Source: Micromonospora craterilacus
Lineage (GTDB): Bacteria; Actinomycetota; Actinomycetes; Mycobacteriales; Micromonosporaceae
Reading direction: 5' to 3'
Length of the DNA stretch: 64,000 bases
Assembly: GCF_003236315.1 (NCBI RefSeq)
Contig: NZ_POTY01000005.1
Span: forward strand, 17,600 to 81,599
The notes beneath the pieces were generated by a model that did not search any database, had not been told where the DNA came from, and worked only from the letters and a program-made list of their open reading frames with translations. The position numbers and the translations under genes are program-made. Every line of letters begins with the position of its first letter. Within the stretch, counting starts at the first letter, position 1. Positions 32,223-41,467 of the stretch are shown one piece after another.

Positions 32223-33305
32223 GTGTCTGACGTCTACGCCCAGCCGGCAGCCGCCGCTCAACCCGTCACCACGGGTGATCTGTCGCAATACACCACATTA
32301 CGCCTCGGTGGACCGGCTGGACGGATAGTTACCGCTACCAGTGCGGAGGAGATTGTCGCCCGGGTACGCGAGGCGGGGGAGGAGATCCTCCTGCTCGCCG
32401 GCGGCAGCAACGTGGTGATCGGCGACGTCGGCTTCCCGGGCACCGTGGTCCTCGTCCGCTCCCGGGGCCTGCGGGTACTGGCCGAGGACGAGCAGACCGT
32501 GACGGTACGGGTCGAGGCCGGCGAGCCGTGGGACGACCTGGTCGCCGCGACCGTGCAGAACGGCTGGTCCGGGCTGGAGTGCCTGTCCGGCATCCCCGGC
32601 TCGACCGGGGCCACCCCGATCCAGAACGTCGGGGCGTACGGGCAGGAGGTCGCCGAGACCATCACCGGCGTGCAGGTCTACGACCGGGACGCCGGCGCGG
32701 TCGGGCGGGTCGCCGCGGTGGACTGCGGCTTCGCCTACCGGTCCAGCATCTTCAAGTACAGCGAGCGGTGGGTGGTGCTCTCGGTCGACTTCCGGCTGGC
32801 CCGCTCGCCGCTGTCCGGCCCGGTCCGCTACGCCGAGCTGGCCCGGGCCCTGGACGTCGGAGTCGGCGACCGGGTGCCGTTGGCGCAGGCGCGGGCAACC
32901 GTGCGGCGGCTGCGCGCCGGCAAGGGCATGGTGCTCGACCCGGCCGACCCGGACACCCGCTCGGTCGGCTCCTTCTTCACCAACCCGGTGCTGGACGGCG
33001 CCGGGTACGAGCTGCTGCGCCAGCGGGCCGCCGATGTCGGGGAGCCGCCGGCCTGGCCGGGCGCCGGTGACATGGTCAAGGTCAGCGCGGCCTGGTTGAT
33101 CGACAAGGCCGGCTTCGGCAAGGGCCACGCCGGCCCCGAGGGCGTCGCCATCTCCAGCAAGCACACCCTGGCCCTGACCAACCCCACCGGCACCGCCAGC
33201 ACCCAGGCCCTGATCACTCTCGCCCGCGACATCCGCGACACCGTCCACGCCCGCTTCGGGGTAACCCTCCACCCCGAACCCGTGCTGATCAACTGCACCG
33301 TCTAG
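32223..33305 (+). CDS. murB: UDP-N-acetylmuramate dehydrogenase
   Basis: 360-residue FAD enzyme that reduces UDP-GlcNAc-enolpyruvate to UDP-MurNAc in peptidoglycan synthesis. FAD-binding motifs: TTLRLGGPAGRIV, LLLAGGSNVVIGD and CLSGIPGSTGATPIQNVGAY. The catalytic region includes AYRSSIFKY, SVGSFFTNP (proton-donor Ser) and the C-terminal HPEPVLIN with Glu. It is a type I MurB by the presence of all three domains. GTG 32223 follows TAGGGT by 7 nt. Corresponds to Rv0482 in position. Confidence 0.95.
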   Translation: MSDVYAQPAAAAQPVTTGDLSQYTTLRLGGPAGRIVTATSAEEIVARVREAGEEILLLAGGSNVVIGDVGFPGTVVLVRSRGLRVLAEDEQTVTVRVEAGEPWDDLVAATVQNGWSGLECLSGIPGSTGATPIQNVGAYGQEVAETITGVQVYDRDAGAVGRVAAVDCGFAYRSSIFKYSERWVVLSVDFRLARSPLSGPVRYAELARALDVGVGDRVPLAQARATVRRLRAGKGMVLDPADPDTRSVGSFFTNPVLDGAGYELLRQRAADVGEPPAWPGAGDMVKVSAAWLIDKAGFGKGHAGPEGVAISSKHTLALTNPTGTASTQALITLARDIRDTVHARFGVTLHPEPVLINCTV

Positions 33306-33321
33306 CCCACCTCACCCACGA

Positions 33322-34125
33322 TCAACGGGGCTGGGTGGGCGAGATGGTGGGCCACGGGAGGGTTAGTTCGCCCAGGCGCCAACGGCGGGGACGGTCGAGG
33401 ATGGGCCAGCCCTGGGCGCGGATGGTGGCCACCGCGTGCAGCCAGCGTTGGCGGGGACCGAAGGGGGCGTAGCTGGCGGCGGCGCGCCAGGCGTCGTCCA
33501 GGGCTCGGATCAGGTCGTGGATGGGTTCGCCGGGGACGTTGCGGTGGATCAGCGCCTTGGGTAGCCGTTCGGCCAGCTCGGCCGGGCTGTCGAGGGTCGC
33601 CAGCCGGGCGGCCAGGGTCAGCGAGCGCGGGCCGGCGGCGTCGAGCAGCACCCAGCCGCCGAGGCGGCCCAACTCGTCGCAGGTGCCCTCCACCAGCAGC
33701 CCGCCGGGTGCCAGCCCGGCCGTGATCGTGGCCCAGGCGCCGGCCACCTCGCCCTCGTCGTACTGACGTAGCACGTTGAACGCGCGGACCAGGGCGGGAC
33801 GATGGCCGGCCAGCTCGAAGCCGCCCCGGGCGAAGGTGAGCCCGGGCGGGTCGGCGGCGGGCTGGGCGTCCGCGACGCGTACCGGATCGATCTCCAGCCC
33901 GACCACCCGCACGTCGGCGCGGACCCCGGCGGCGAGCCGGGCGCGCAGCTCCACCGCGGTGACCGGGGTCGCGCCGTAGCCGAGGTCGACCACCAGCGGA
34001 TCCGGCGCGGCCCGCAGCACGTCGGCGCAGGTCTCCACGATCCAGTTGTCCACCCGGCGTAGCCGGTTGGGATTGGTGGTGCCCCGGGTCACCACACCGA
34101 GGGGCCGGGACGCCCGTGTCGCCAT
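33322..34125 (-). CDS. Class I SAM-dependent methyltransferase
   Basis: 267 residues. The SAM-binding region is LVVDLGYGATPVTAVELRARL, followed by the acidic VVGLEIDPVRVADA and the FARGGFEL strand. Downstream LAPGGLLVEGTCDELG is motif III-like. The glycine motif is D-L-G-Y-G-A, typical of these actinobacterial methyltransferases. Substrate unknown. The stop is 16 nt from the convergent murB stop, and the start lies 14 nt after the SDR stop, so the two minus-strand genes are probably cotranscribed. Confidence 0.82.
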   Translation of the reverse strand: MATRASRPLGVVTRGTTNPNRLRRVDNWIVETCADVLRAAPDPLVVDLGYGATPVTAVELRARLAAGVRADVRVVGLEIDPVRVADAQPAADPPGLTFARGGFELAGHRPALVRAFNVLRQYDEGEVAGAWATITAGLAPGGLLVEGTCDELGRLGGWVLLDAAGPRSLTLAARLATLDSPAELAERLPKALIHRNVPGEPIHDLIRALDDAWRAAASYAPFGPRQRWLHAVATIRAQGWPILDRPRRWRLGELTLPWPTISPTQPR

Positions 34126-34139
34126 CGCGCGATCCCGGC

Positions 34140-34904
34140 TCAGCTCGCCCGGTGCACCTTGTGCTGGGCGGCCTGGGCCAGCGGCCGGACGACGAGCCGG
34201 TCCACGTTGACGTGTTGCGGGCGGGTCGCGCACCAGGCGATGCAGTCGGCGACGTCCTCGGCGACCAGCGGTTCGGCGACCCCGGCGTAGACGGCCGCGG
34301 CCAGGTCGGCGTCGCCGCGGTACCGGACCAGTCCGAACTCGTCGGTCTTCACCATCCCGGGGTCGATCTCGATCACCCGGACCGGGCGGCCGCAGAGCTC
34401 CAGCCGTAGCGTGCCGGCGATCGCGGTCTGCGCGTGCTTCGCGGCGGTGTAGCCGCCGCCGCCCTCGTACACCGTGAAGCCGGCGGTCGACGAGACGACG
34501 ACGATGGTGCCGGCGCCGGAGGTCTCCAGGGCCGGCAGCAGCGCCTGGGTGACCCGCAACGTGCCGAGCACGTTCACGTCGTACATCCACTGCCAGTCGC
34601 CGATGGCACCGGACTCGACCGGGTCCAGCCCGCGTGCCCCACCGGCGTTGTTCACCAGCAGCGTCACCGGCCCGGGAGCCTGCTGTGCGGCCTGCGCGAG
34701 ACCCGCCACCGACTCGTCCGAGGTGACGTCGCAGGCCACCGCGGTGGCGGCGCCACCGGCGGCGGTGATCTCCGCGACCAGGTCGGCCAACCGGTCGGTA
34801 CGCCGCGCCGCGGCCACGACGTGGAAACCCTCGCTGGCGAGCCGCCGGGCGGTGGCGGCGCCGATCCCGCTGGACGCTCCGGTGACGATGGCGACAGGAC
34901 TCAT
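34140..34904 (-). CDS. SDR-family NAD(P)-dependent oxidoreductase (Rv0484c-like)
   Basis: 254 residues of the classical SDR type. VAIVTGASSGIGAATARRLA is the cofactor motif, LVNNAGGARGLD the NNAG, Ser in VVVSSTAGF and the YTAAK catalytic pair follow. RRTDRLA after strand 2 favours NADP. Its location between murB and mshA matches Rv0484c. ATG 34904 is favoured over a start at 34928; GAGAAT lies 6 nt upstream. Substrate unknown. Confidence 0.88.
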   Translation of the reverse strand: MSPVAIVTGASSGIGAATARRLASEGFHVVAAARRTDRLADLVAEITAAGGAATAVACDVTSDESVAGLAQAAQQAPGPVTLLVNNAGGARGLDPVESGAIGDWQWMYDVNVLGTLRVTQALLPALETSGAGTIVVVSSTAGFTVYEGGGGYTAAKHAQTAIAGTLRLELCGRPVRVIEIDPGMVKTDEFGLVRYRGDADLAAAVYAGVAEPLVAEDVADCIAWCATRPQHVNVDRLVVRPLAQAAQHKVHRAS

Positions 34905-35085
34905 CGGGCCATTCTCGCCCCCGCTCACGGCCGTCGGGCACCGCCCTCGTGATGAGGTCGGTCACGCCGGCGGGGCTGGCCGACGTATTTCCCGCGGGCG
35001 ATCGGGAAGATGACATCCGGCGTCGAGGTTGACGCAGGAGCGCCGGTCGTGCGGGACGGCATCAACCGTGGCAAAGGGAGCGGAC

Positions 35086-36438
35086 GTGGCGGAAATGCAC
35101 TCCGGTGTCGGTCGTCAGCGAGGTTCCCTGCCGTGGCCGCGGCCCCGGCGGATCGCGACGCTCTCGGTGCACACCTCGCCGCTGCACCAGCCGGGCACCG
35201 GCGACGCGGGCGGCATGAACGTCTACATCCTGGAGGTCGCCCGGCGACTGGCCGAGGCGGACGTCGAGGTGGAAATCTTCACCCGGGCCACCTCGGGCGA
35301 TCTGCCGCCGGTGGTCGAGGTGGCTCCCGGGGTGCACGTGCGGCACGTGATGGCCGGTCCGCTTGAGGGGCTGACCAAGGAGGAACTGCCCGGCCAGCTC
35401 TGCGCGTTCACCGCCGGCGTGCTGCGCGCCGAGGCGGCCCGGCCGCCGGGCCACTACGACCTCATCCACTCCCACTACTGGCTCTCCGGGCAGGTCGGCT
35501 GGCTGGCCAAGGACCGCTGGGGGGTGCCGCTGGTGCACACCGCGCACACCCTGGCCAAGGTGAAGAACGCGCAGCTCGCCGCCGGGGACCGGCCGGAACC
35601 CAAGGCCCGGGTGATCGGCGAGGAGCAGGTGGTCGCCGAGGCGGACCGGCTGGTCGCGAACACCCGGGTCGAGGCACGGGACCTGGTCGGCCGGTACGAC
35701 GCCGACCCGACCCTGGTCGCGGTGGTCGAGCCGGGGGTGGACCTGGACCGGTTCCGCCCGGCCTCCGGCGACCGGGACGCCGCGACCACTGCCGCCCGGG
35801 TCCGGCTGGGCCTGCCCACCCGCGGTCACCTGGTGGCCTTCGTCGGGCGGATCCAGCCGTTGAAGGCCCCGGACGTGCTGATCCGTGCGATCGCCGCATT
35901 GCGTGACCGGGATCCGGTGCTGGCCCGCGAGGTCGGCGTGGTGATCTGCGGCGGCCCGAGCGGCACCGGGCTGGACCGGCCCACCGCCCTGATCGAGCTG
36001 GCCGCCTCGCTCGGTGTCGCCGACCGGGTGCACTTCCTGCCGCCGCAGACCGGCACCGACCTGCCCCTGCTGTACCAGGCGGCCGACCTGGTCGCGGTGC
36101 CGTCGTACAACGAATCCTTCGGCCTGGTCGCGCTGGAGGCCCAGGCGTGCGGTACGCCCGTGGTGGCCGCCGCCGTCGGCGGCCTGGTGACCGCGGTACG
36201 CGACCAGGTCAGCGGGGTTCTGGTGCGCGGCCACGACCCGGTCGACTGGGCCCGTACGCTGGGCCGCCTGCTGCCCGACCGGGGCCGCTTGGCGGAGCTG
36301 TCCGTCGGTGCCGCCCGGCATGCACGCAACTTCTCCTGGCACCGTACGGCCGACGGCCTGCTCACCGTCTACGGCGAGGCGATCGCCGCCCACCGGGCCC
36401 GTCTCACCTCCGAGCTGGCCGGCTCCCGTTGCTGGTGA
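35086..36438 (+). CDS. mshA: D-inositol-3-phosphate glycosyltransferase (mycothiol biosynthesis)
   Basis: 450 residues of the GT-B/GT4 fold; joins UDP-GlcNAc to inositol-3-phosphate in the first step of mycothiol synthesis. Conserved parts: [90 protein letters not shown] with the nucleotide-binding Glu. GTG 35086 has GGGAG 5 nt upstream; GTG 35068 and TTG 35029 are alternative starts. Position before the YbjN gene corresponds to Rv0486-Rv0487. Confidence 0.95.
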   Translation: MAEMHSGVGRQRGSLPWPRPRRIATLSVHTSPLHQPGTGDAGGMNVYILEVARRLAEADVEVEIFTRATSGDLPPVVEVAPGVHVRHVMAGPLEGLTKEELPGQLCAFTAGVLRAEAARPPGHYDLIHSHYWLSGQVGWLAKDRWGVPLVHTAHTLAKVKNAQLAAGDRPEPKARVIGEEQVVAEADRLVANTRVEARDLVGRYDADPTLVAVVEPGVDLDRFRPASGDRDAATTAARVRLGLPTRGHLVAFVGRIQPLKAPDVLIRAIAALRDRDPVLAREVGVVICGGPSGTGLDRPTALIELAASLGVADRVHFLPPQTGTDLPLLYQAADLVAVPSYNESFGLVALEAQACGTPVVAAAVGGLVTAVRDQVSGVLVRGHDPVDWARTLGRLLPDRGRLAELSVGAARHARNFSWHRTADGLLTVYGEAIAAHRARLTSELAGSRCW

Positions 36439-36493
36439 CCGGTGCGGCGCTCATCAGCGGCGGTGCGGAGGCAGCGGCCGTAGAGTTGACCCG

Positions 36494-37006
36494 ATGAGCG
36501 ACCTTGGGGCCCTGATCGAGTCGGTCTGCGCCGAACGGGAGCTCGCCTGCGAGCGCACCGGCCCGGGGTCGTACGCGGTGACCCTGCCCGGCACGCACAA
36601 GCTCAAGACGATCTGCAACCTGATCGTCGGTGAGCACGCGCTACGGGTCGAGGCGTTCGTGATGCGCCAGCCGGACGAGCGGCGCGAGGAGCTGTGGGCC
36701 TGGCTGTTGCAACGCAACGCCCGGATGTACGCCGTGTCGTTCTCCGTCGACGCGGTCGGCGACATCTACCTCACCGGCCGGGTCAACCCCGCCGGAGTCG
36801 ACGCCGACGAGTTGGACCGGCTGCTCGGCGCGGTGCTGACCTACGCCGACGAGTCCTTCGACACCATGCTGGAGATTGGTTTCGGCAGCTCGATCCGCCG
36901 GGAGTGGGAGTGGCGGGTCAAGCGGGGTGAGTCCACCGCGAACCTCGCGGCCTTCGCGCACCTTTTCGAGCCGTCGGGCGGCGCGGGCGGTCCGGGCCAG
37001 ACCTGA
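36494..37006 (+). CDS. YbjN domain-containing protein (Rv0487-like)
   Basis: 170 residues with one YbjN domain (LGALIESVCAERELACERTG, LKTICNLIVGEHALRVEAFV, RNARMYAVSFSVDAVGDIYL, VDADELDRLLGAVLTYADESFD). YbjN folds resemble type III secretion chaperones; the role in actinobacteria is unclear. TAGAGT lies 7 nt before ATG 36494, so it has its own leaderless promoter despite sitting 55 nt after mshA. Confidence 0.88.
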   Translation: MSDLGALIESVCAERELACERTGPGSYAVTLPGTHKLKTICNLIVGEHALRVEAFVMRQPDERREELWAWLLQRNARMYAVSFSVDAVGDIYLTGRVNPAGVDADELDRLLGAVLTYADESFDTMLEIGFGSSIRREWEWRVKRGESTANLAAFAHLFEPSGGAGGPGQT

Positions 37007-37126
37007 AACGGGGTCCGTTGACCGGCGGGACGGTTCAGAGCGCTATTGCTGGGTAAGCCGCACCACGCGGTGCGGCGTTGGGACCCGCCGCGTGCCGAGA
37101 CTGAGTGTCGAGGAGCGTGAGCGTCC

Positions 37127-38242
37127 ATGGCTCAGCGAAACAGCTCGGGTCGCGGCGGGACCGCGACCAGGACCAAGCGGCAGGCCGGCAACCGGACCCC
37201 GAACACGCCACAGATCTCCGAGTCGGAGATCTCCCGGATGCGGGTGGACGACATCCGCGGACAGTTGCGCCGGTACGGGGTCTCCGGCATCTCCGCCCTG
37301 CGCAAGCCGGAACTGGTGAAGACCCTGGTGAAGACGCTTCGGTCGGGCGGTGCCGCCCGCCGGAGCACCGGTCCGGCCGGCCGCGCCAGCGCCACGAAGG
37401 CGGCCGGGACGAGACAGGCGGCGGCGGGTCGGACCGCCCCGGGCCGGGCAAAGGCGGCGCCGGCGAAACGGGCCGTATCGGCGCGGAAGGCGGCGGGCGG
37501 CACCGCGCGCAAGACGACCACCAGTGCCGCGCGCAAGACGACCGGTGCGGCGCGGAAGACGACGACTAGTGCCGCGCGCAAGACGACCGGGGCGGCGCGG
37601 AAGACGACGGCCAGCGCGGCGCGGAAGACGACGCCGGGCACGGCGCGAAAGGCCGCGACGGGCACCGGGGCGAGGAAGGTCGCTCCGCGGAAGGCGGCGG
37701 CGAAGAGCACGGCGGCGCGGAAGACCACGGCGGCCAGAAAGACCACGACCGCGGGTAAGGCCGGCACTGCGGCTCGCAAGTCGACGGCGGGGCGGGCCAC
37801 AGCGGCACGTGGAGCGGCCAAGGCGGCACCGGCGCAGGGTGCGGCCAGGGCGGCACCGGTCGGCAGTTCAGCGGTGCGGACCGGGCGGGGGACCGCGCGG
37901 TCGTCCCGGTCGTCGCAGGTGATCGCCACGATCCAGGACCAGCCGGAGCGCCCCGGCCGTAGTCTGGTGACCACCAACCACGACGTCATCCGGCGGTGGG
38001 CCCGCGAGCGTGGCGCCAAGCCGGCGACGATCACCGGCACCGAGCGGGACGGCCGGGCCGGCGTGTTGACGTTCAACATTCCGGGTTACCGGGAGAGCAG
38101 CCGGATCCGCGAGATCACCTGGGACGAGTGGTTCCACACCTTCGATCTGCGGCGGCTGAACCTGATCTACCAGGAGCAGTTGCGGGACGGCCGGCAGAGC
38201 AACTTCTTCCGGACCGAGTCACCCGACCGTGAGGACGGGTGA
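37127..38242 (+). CDS. Rho_N/SAP-like protein with histone-like basic repeat region
   Basis: 371 residues in three parts. Residues about 30-72 (ISESEISRMRVDDIRGQLRR, YGVSGISALRKPELVKTLVK) resemble the Rho N-terminal/SAP-type domain that binds nucleic acid. Residues about 75-275 are Lys/Ala/Arg/Thr-rich with repeated ARKTT units, like histone H1 tails. Residues about 285-371 form a compact domain (TTNHDVIRRWARERGAKPA, FNIPGYRESSRIREITWDEW, FDLRRLNLIYQEQLRDGR) also found as a stand-alone hypothetical protein. A nucleoid-associated or DNA-binding role is inferred. ATG 37127 has GAGGAG upstream. Confidence 0.8.
   Translation: MAQRNSSGRGGTATRTKRQAGNRTPNTPQISESEISRMRVDDIRGQLRRYGVSGISALRKPELVKTLVKTLRSGGAARRSTGPAGRASATKAAGTRQAAAGRTAPGRAKAAPAKRAVSARKAAGGTARKTTTSAARKTTGAARKTTTSAARKTTGAARKTTASAARKTTPGTARKAATGTGARKVAPRKAAAKSTAARKTTAARKTTTAGKAGTAARKSTAGRATAARGAAKAAPAQGAARAAPVGSSAVRTGRGTARSSRSSQVIATIQDQPERPGRSLVTTNHDVIRRWARERGAKPATITGTERDGRAGVLTFNIPGYRESSRIREITWDEWFHTFDLRRLNLIYQEQLRDGRQSNFFRTESPDREDG
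37502..37651 (+). repeat. Coding repeat region of ARKTT-type units
   Basis: In-frame units TARKTT, SAARKTT, GAARKTT, SAARKTT, GAARKTT, SAARKTT and TARKAA alternate in 5- to 8-residue steps. The DNA repeats GCGCGCAAGACGACC or GCGCGGAAGACGACG. Each unit presents one Arg-Lys pair. Confidence 0.9.
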
Positions 38243-38611
38243 GGGGTTTGCGGGAATGCTCGACGGGTACCCGCTGTTGGCCATGAACGAGGGCCCGAAG
38301 TGCCGTCCCGAGGCCGGCCACGGCCGCTGTGACGGGCGAGACAGCCGATCAGGTTGAATCCGGATGACGGGCCGAACTAGCTTTATTACACCGCGCCACG
38401 CTCGGAACCGTTCGGGGGAGCGGCGGATCGATCAGATCCGTGCACCGGGTGAGGTGTCGGGGGACGGGTGGATCGACCGTTGGGGGACGGTTCCCACCTG
38501 TTTGGACCGGCGGCGTGAGCGGGCGTCGCTTACGGGGGTGAGTGTCGCCCGCCGCCGCCGGTCGTACGACGTTGATGTGCCCGGCACGGGTTCCGTGCCG
38601 GGCACCTCGCG
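38243..38611. other. 369-bp non-coding interval between convergent genes
   Basis: No convincing gene. It holds an ACCGT/ACGGT stem (38476-38491) with a G-rich hexaloop, an AT-richer patch AGCTTTATTACAC (about 38380-38392) unusual for this genome, and the perfect terminator stem at 38577-38605. No riboswitch core was recognised. Confidence 0.6.
38577..38605. terminator. Perfect 13-bp terminator stem
   Basis: GTGCCCGGCACGG (38577-38589) and CCGTGCCGGGCAC (38593-38605) pair completely with a 3-nt loop GTT. It lies 6 nt past the minus-strand MFS stop and 335 nt past the plus-strand gene. No T-run follows. Confidence 0.8.
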
Positions 38612-39934
38612 TCATACCTCGCGAGCGGTCAGCGACGGCTCGATCGGGGCCGCCGTGGCTTGGCGCAGGGCGGCCACGCGTCGCTCCCGAGGCGGTCCGG
38701 CGAGCAGGTGACCCCCGGCGGCCAGCAGCCCCAGCGCGCCGACCAGCAGCCAGTGCCCGTTGCCCCACTGTTGCAGGCTGAACCCGCCGAGTGTGGGTGC
38801 CACGAACGACGCGGCCGGGAAGGCCAGGTAGAACACCGACTGGTAGCGGGCCCGCAGCGCGGGTGGCGCCAGGTCCGCGTTGATCTGTGCGTTGGGTGGC
38901 GCGGCCAGCATCGAGCCGACCGTCCAGACCACGCAGGCGCCCAGGTAGAACGCGAGGTCGTCGGCGACGGCGAGCGCGCCGAAGCCGATCGCGAGCAGGG
39001 CCGTGGAGAGGGCGAGCACGTGCGCCTTGCGGTGATGGTCGATGAGCCGGGGTACGAAGAGCTGTCCCAGCACGATCAGCACCCCGCCCAGCGCCACCAC
39101 CACGCCGTACGCCGAAGGTCCCAGCCCGTCCGCGCGCATCGCCAGCGGCATGATCGTCGAAGCCTGCATGGTCAGTACGGCCAGGACGAAGGTCAGCCCC
39201 ACGAAGGCCAGGAAGTGACGGTCGGCCAACGCGGTGTGCAACCCGGGCCGGCGCGGTTGGCGCCCGGCGGGGCGGGCGGCCTCGGGCTGCGCCGGAGGTC
39301 GCGCTGACCGGTGGGCGAGGGTCTCGGGCACCTTCCACGCGATGAGCACGGCGGTGGCCAGGGTGGCGGCGGCGTCCACCAGGAAGAGCGCGACGTAACT
39401 CGCCTCGGCCAGCAGGCCGGCCAGCAGTGAGGCCACCGCCATGCCAAGGTTGAACGCCCAGAACTGCAGGTTGAACGCGCGGGACCGGCGGTGTTCCGGC
39501 ACCACGTCGACGATCGCCGCGACGAAGGCCGGGCTCGGCATCGAGTGCGTGACGCCGACCAGCAGGGCGAGCAACGCGATAACGCCCAGCTGTTGGCTGA
39601 GCGCCAGCGCGACCATCAGGGCGGCGGTGGCCAGGTGCGCCGCCACCAGGGTCGACCGGCGTCCCCAACGGTCGGCCAGGACGCCCCCGAGCAGCACCCC
39701 GGCCGCGCCACCGGCACCGTAGGCGCCCACGACCACGCCGGCCAGCGACTCGCTGGCGCCGCGCGCGGCGGTCAGGTAGAGCGACAGGAAGAGCATCGCG
39801 AACGCCCCGGCCCGGTTGATCAGCAGGCCGGCCCAGAGGTACCAGAAGGTGGCGGGCAGCCCGCCCGCGGTGTCGGCCAGCCAGCGACGTGGCGCGGCGG
39901 ACGCCCGGCGTTCGTGCTGCGCTGCGGCCCGCAC
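38612..39934 (-). CDS. MFS transporter
   Basis: 440 residues, 12 predicted spans. The loop 2-3 motif reads GGVLADRWGRRSTLVAAHL, a classic MFS signature. A long basic Pro-rich central loop (RSARPPAQPEAARPAGRQPR) separates halves. C-terminal half starts FLAFVGLTFVLAVLT. Resembles the putative efflux MFS group of actinobacteria; substrate unknown. GTG 39934 has GGGAGG 4 nt upstream. Paralogue of the next gene (same TFWYLW start, QLFVPRLI and CHAV-type segments). Confidence 0.9.
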   Translation of the reverse strand: MRAAAQHERRASAAPRRWLADTAGGLPATFWYLWAGLLINRAGAFAMLFLSLYLTAARGASESLAGVVVGAYGAGGAAGVLLGGVLADRWGRRSTLVAAHLATAALMVALALSQQLGVIALLALLVGVTHSMPSPAFVAAIVDVVPEHRRSRAFNLQFWAFNLGMAVASLLAGLLAEASYVALFLVDAAATLATAVLIAWKVPETLAHRSARPPAQPEAARPAGRQPRRPGLHTALADRHFLAFVGLTFVLAVLTMQASTIMPLAMRADGLGPSAYGVVVALGGVLIVLGQLFVPRLIDHHRKAHVLALSTALLAIGFGALAVADDLAFYLGACVVWTVGSMLAAPPNAQINADLAPPALRARYQSVFYLAFPAASFVAPTLGGFSLQQWGNGHWLLVGALGLLAAGGHLLAGPPRERRVAALRQATAAPIEPSLTAREV

Positions 39935-39945
39935 CTGACCTCCCT

Positions 39946-39970
39946 GATCTGTTCGGTTACCTAACAGATC
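39946..39970. promoter_or_regulatory. 25-bp near-perfect palindrome upstream of MFS gene
   Basis: Outer arms GATCTGTT (39946-39953) and AACAGATC (39963-39970) enclose GGTTACC, itself palindromic. Only one pair (C39954/T39962) breaks the symmetry. It is 11 bp upstream of the GTG at 39934 and precedes the ribosome site, so it probably binds a regulator of the MFS gene. No regulator gene is adjacent. Confidence 0.75.
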
Positions 39971-40009
39971 TTGCCGGAGCGGCGGAACCCCGCGCCGTCC
40001 GGGGAGTGG

Positions 40010-41308
40010 TCAGCCGCGGGTGGGCGCGACCGGCTCGGCCGCCTGCGGCGCGGCCGGCTGGGGTGCGGGCGACTGGACCGTCACCACCGGGGCGGCCCCG
40101 ACGGTACGCAGTTCGAGGGCGCGGCGCTCCCGCGCCGGTCCGGAGATCAGGTGGCCCACCGCCATCACCGCCCCGATCGCGGCGCAGCCGAGCCAGAGCG
40201 TGGCGTTGCCCGCCTGCTCGCGGACCAGGCCGCCGAGGATCGGCGCGATCGCCCCGGCCAGCTGCCAGGAGAGCGAGAAGACCCCCTGGTAGCGGCCGCG
40301 CAGCTCGCCGGGGGAGAGTTCGGCGATGAGGGTGGCGTTGGACGGCGAGTTGAGCATCTCGCCGAGTGTCCAGATCAGCACGGTGAGCCCGTAGAACCAG
40401 GCGACATCGGCGAACGCGGTCAGGCCGAAGCCGACGCCCACCACCACCGAGGCCAGGGCGAGCACGTGCGAACGGCTGCGTCCACGGATCAGCCGGGGTA
40501 CGAACAGCTGGCCGGCCACGATCAGGATGCCGTTGAGGGCGATCACCGACCCGTACATGGCGGGGCTCAGGCCCGAGTCGGCCATCGCGATCGGCAGCAT
40601 CGAGATGTGCTGGAGGAAGACCAGCGCGCCGAGCAGGTTCAGCGTGACGAAACCCAGGTACACCCGGTCGGTCAGGATGGTGCGCAGCGCGCCGACCGGA
40701 GCACCGGTTGACCGCGTGCTGACGGTGATCGTGCGGGTTTCCTTCACCTTGACGAAGATGATCAACGCGGTGACCACCGTGGTCGAGGCGTTGACCACGA
40801 AGAGCAGCAGATAACCGGCCTGGGCGGCGAAACCGGCGAGCACGGCGGCGCAGGCGAAGCCGAGGTTGATCGCCCAGTAGTTGAGCGAGAAGGCGCGCAA
40901 CCGGTCCCGCTCGGGCACCACGTCGATCATCATGGCGCCGAACGCCGGGCGAGCCGCCTCGGCGAACAGGCCGAGCAGCAGCGCGCCCGCCGCGACCGTC
41001 CACAGGTCACGGGCGAAGCCCATGGCGAGCATCATGGTCGCCGCGCCGAGATGCGAGGCGAGCAGGGTGGGCCGCCGCCCCCAGCGGTCGGTCAGCGTGC
41101 CGCCGGCGGTGGTGCCGACCGCGCCACCCACGCCCCAGGCGCCGAGCACCAGGCCCGCCTGGGTGGCGGAGAAGCCGCGCTCCTGGGTCAGGTAGATGGC
41201 GAGGAAGACGAGGACGAACGAGCCGAGCCGGTTGATCAGGGTGCCGGTCCAGAGGTACCAGAAGGTCTTCGGCAGCCCGCCCGTGGTGTCCCGGAACCAA
41301 CCCCGCAT
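40010..41308 (-). CDS. MFS transporter, paralogue of the neighbouring MFS gene
   Basis: 432 residues, 12 spans. Signature loop [20 protein letters not shown] and the [20 protein letters not shown] segment are shared with the neighbouring MFS protein ([22 protein letters not shown]), and both begin with a TAGGLPxTFWYLW-type motif. The two are tandem duplicates. The C-terminal tail is Pro/Ala-rich. ATG 41308 or GTG 41317 may start it. It lies 75 bp upstream of the second MFS gene on the same strand; substrate unknown. Confidence 0.88.
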   Translation of the reverse strand: MRGWFRDTTGGLPKTFWYLWTGTLINRLGSFVLVFLAIYLTQERGFSATQAGLVLGAWGVGGAVGTTAGGTLTDRWGRRPTLLASHLGAATMMLAMGFARDLWTVAAGALLLGLFAEAARPAFGAMMIDVVPERDRLRAFSLNYWAINLGFACAAVLAGFAAQAGYLLLFVVNASTTVVTALIIFVKVKETRTITVSTRSTGAPVGALRTILTDRVYLGFVTLNLLGALVFLQHISMLPIAMADSGLSPAMYGSVIALNGILIVAGQLFVPRLIRGRSRSHVLALASVVVGVGFGLTAFADVAWFYGLTVLIWTLGEMLNSPSNATLIAELSPGELRGRYQGVFSLSWQLAGAIAPILGGLVREQAGNATLWLGCAAIGAVMAVGHLISGPARERRALELRTVGAAPVVTVQSPAPQPAAPQAAEPVAPTRG

Positions 41309-41467
41309 CGCGCGCACGCCGGCGCCCCCGTTTCCGTAATGACTGAATATCTGGACGACCCTTACAACCTAGTGGCGCGCCGGAATCAAGGTCACGCCGA
41401 TTTCCACGTGGTGGTCGTCACGACCCTTCCCGCGCGTCCGGTCCGGCGTTGCGGCAGGATGATCGGC

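Noticed and set aside
38243..38611. Riboswitch or RNA gene in the 369-bp gap
   Set aside because: Only short stems and a terminator are seen, with no recognisable conserved core.
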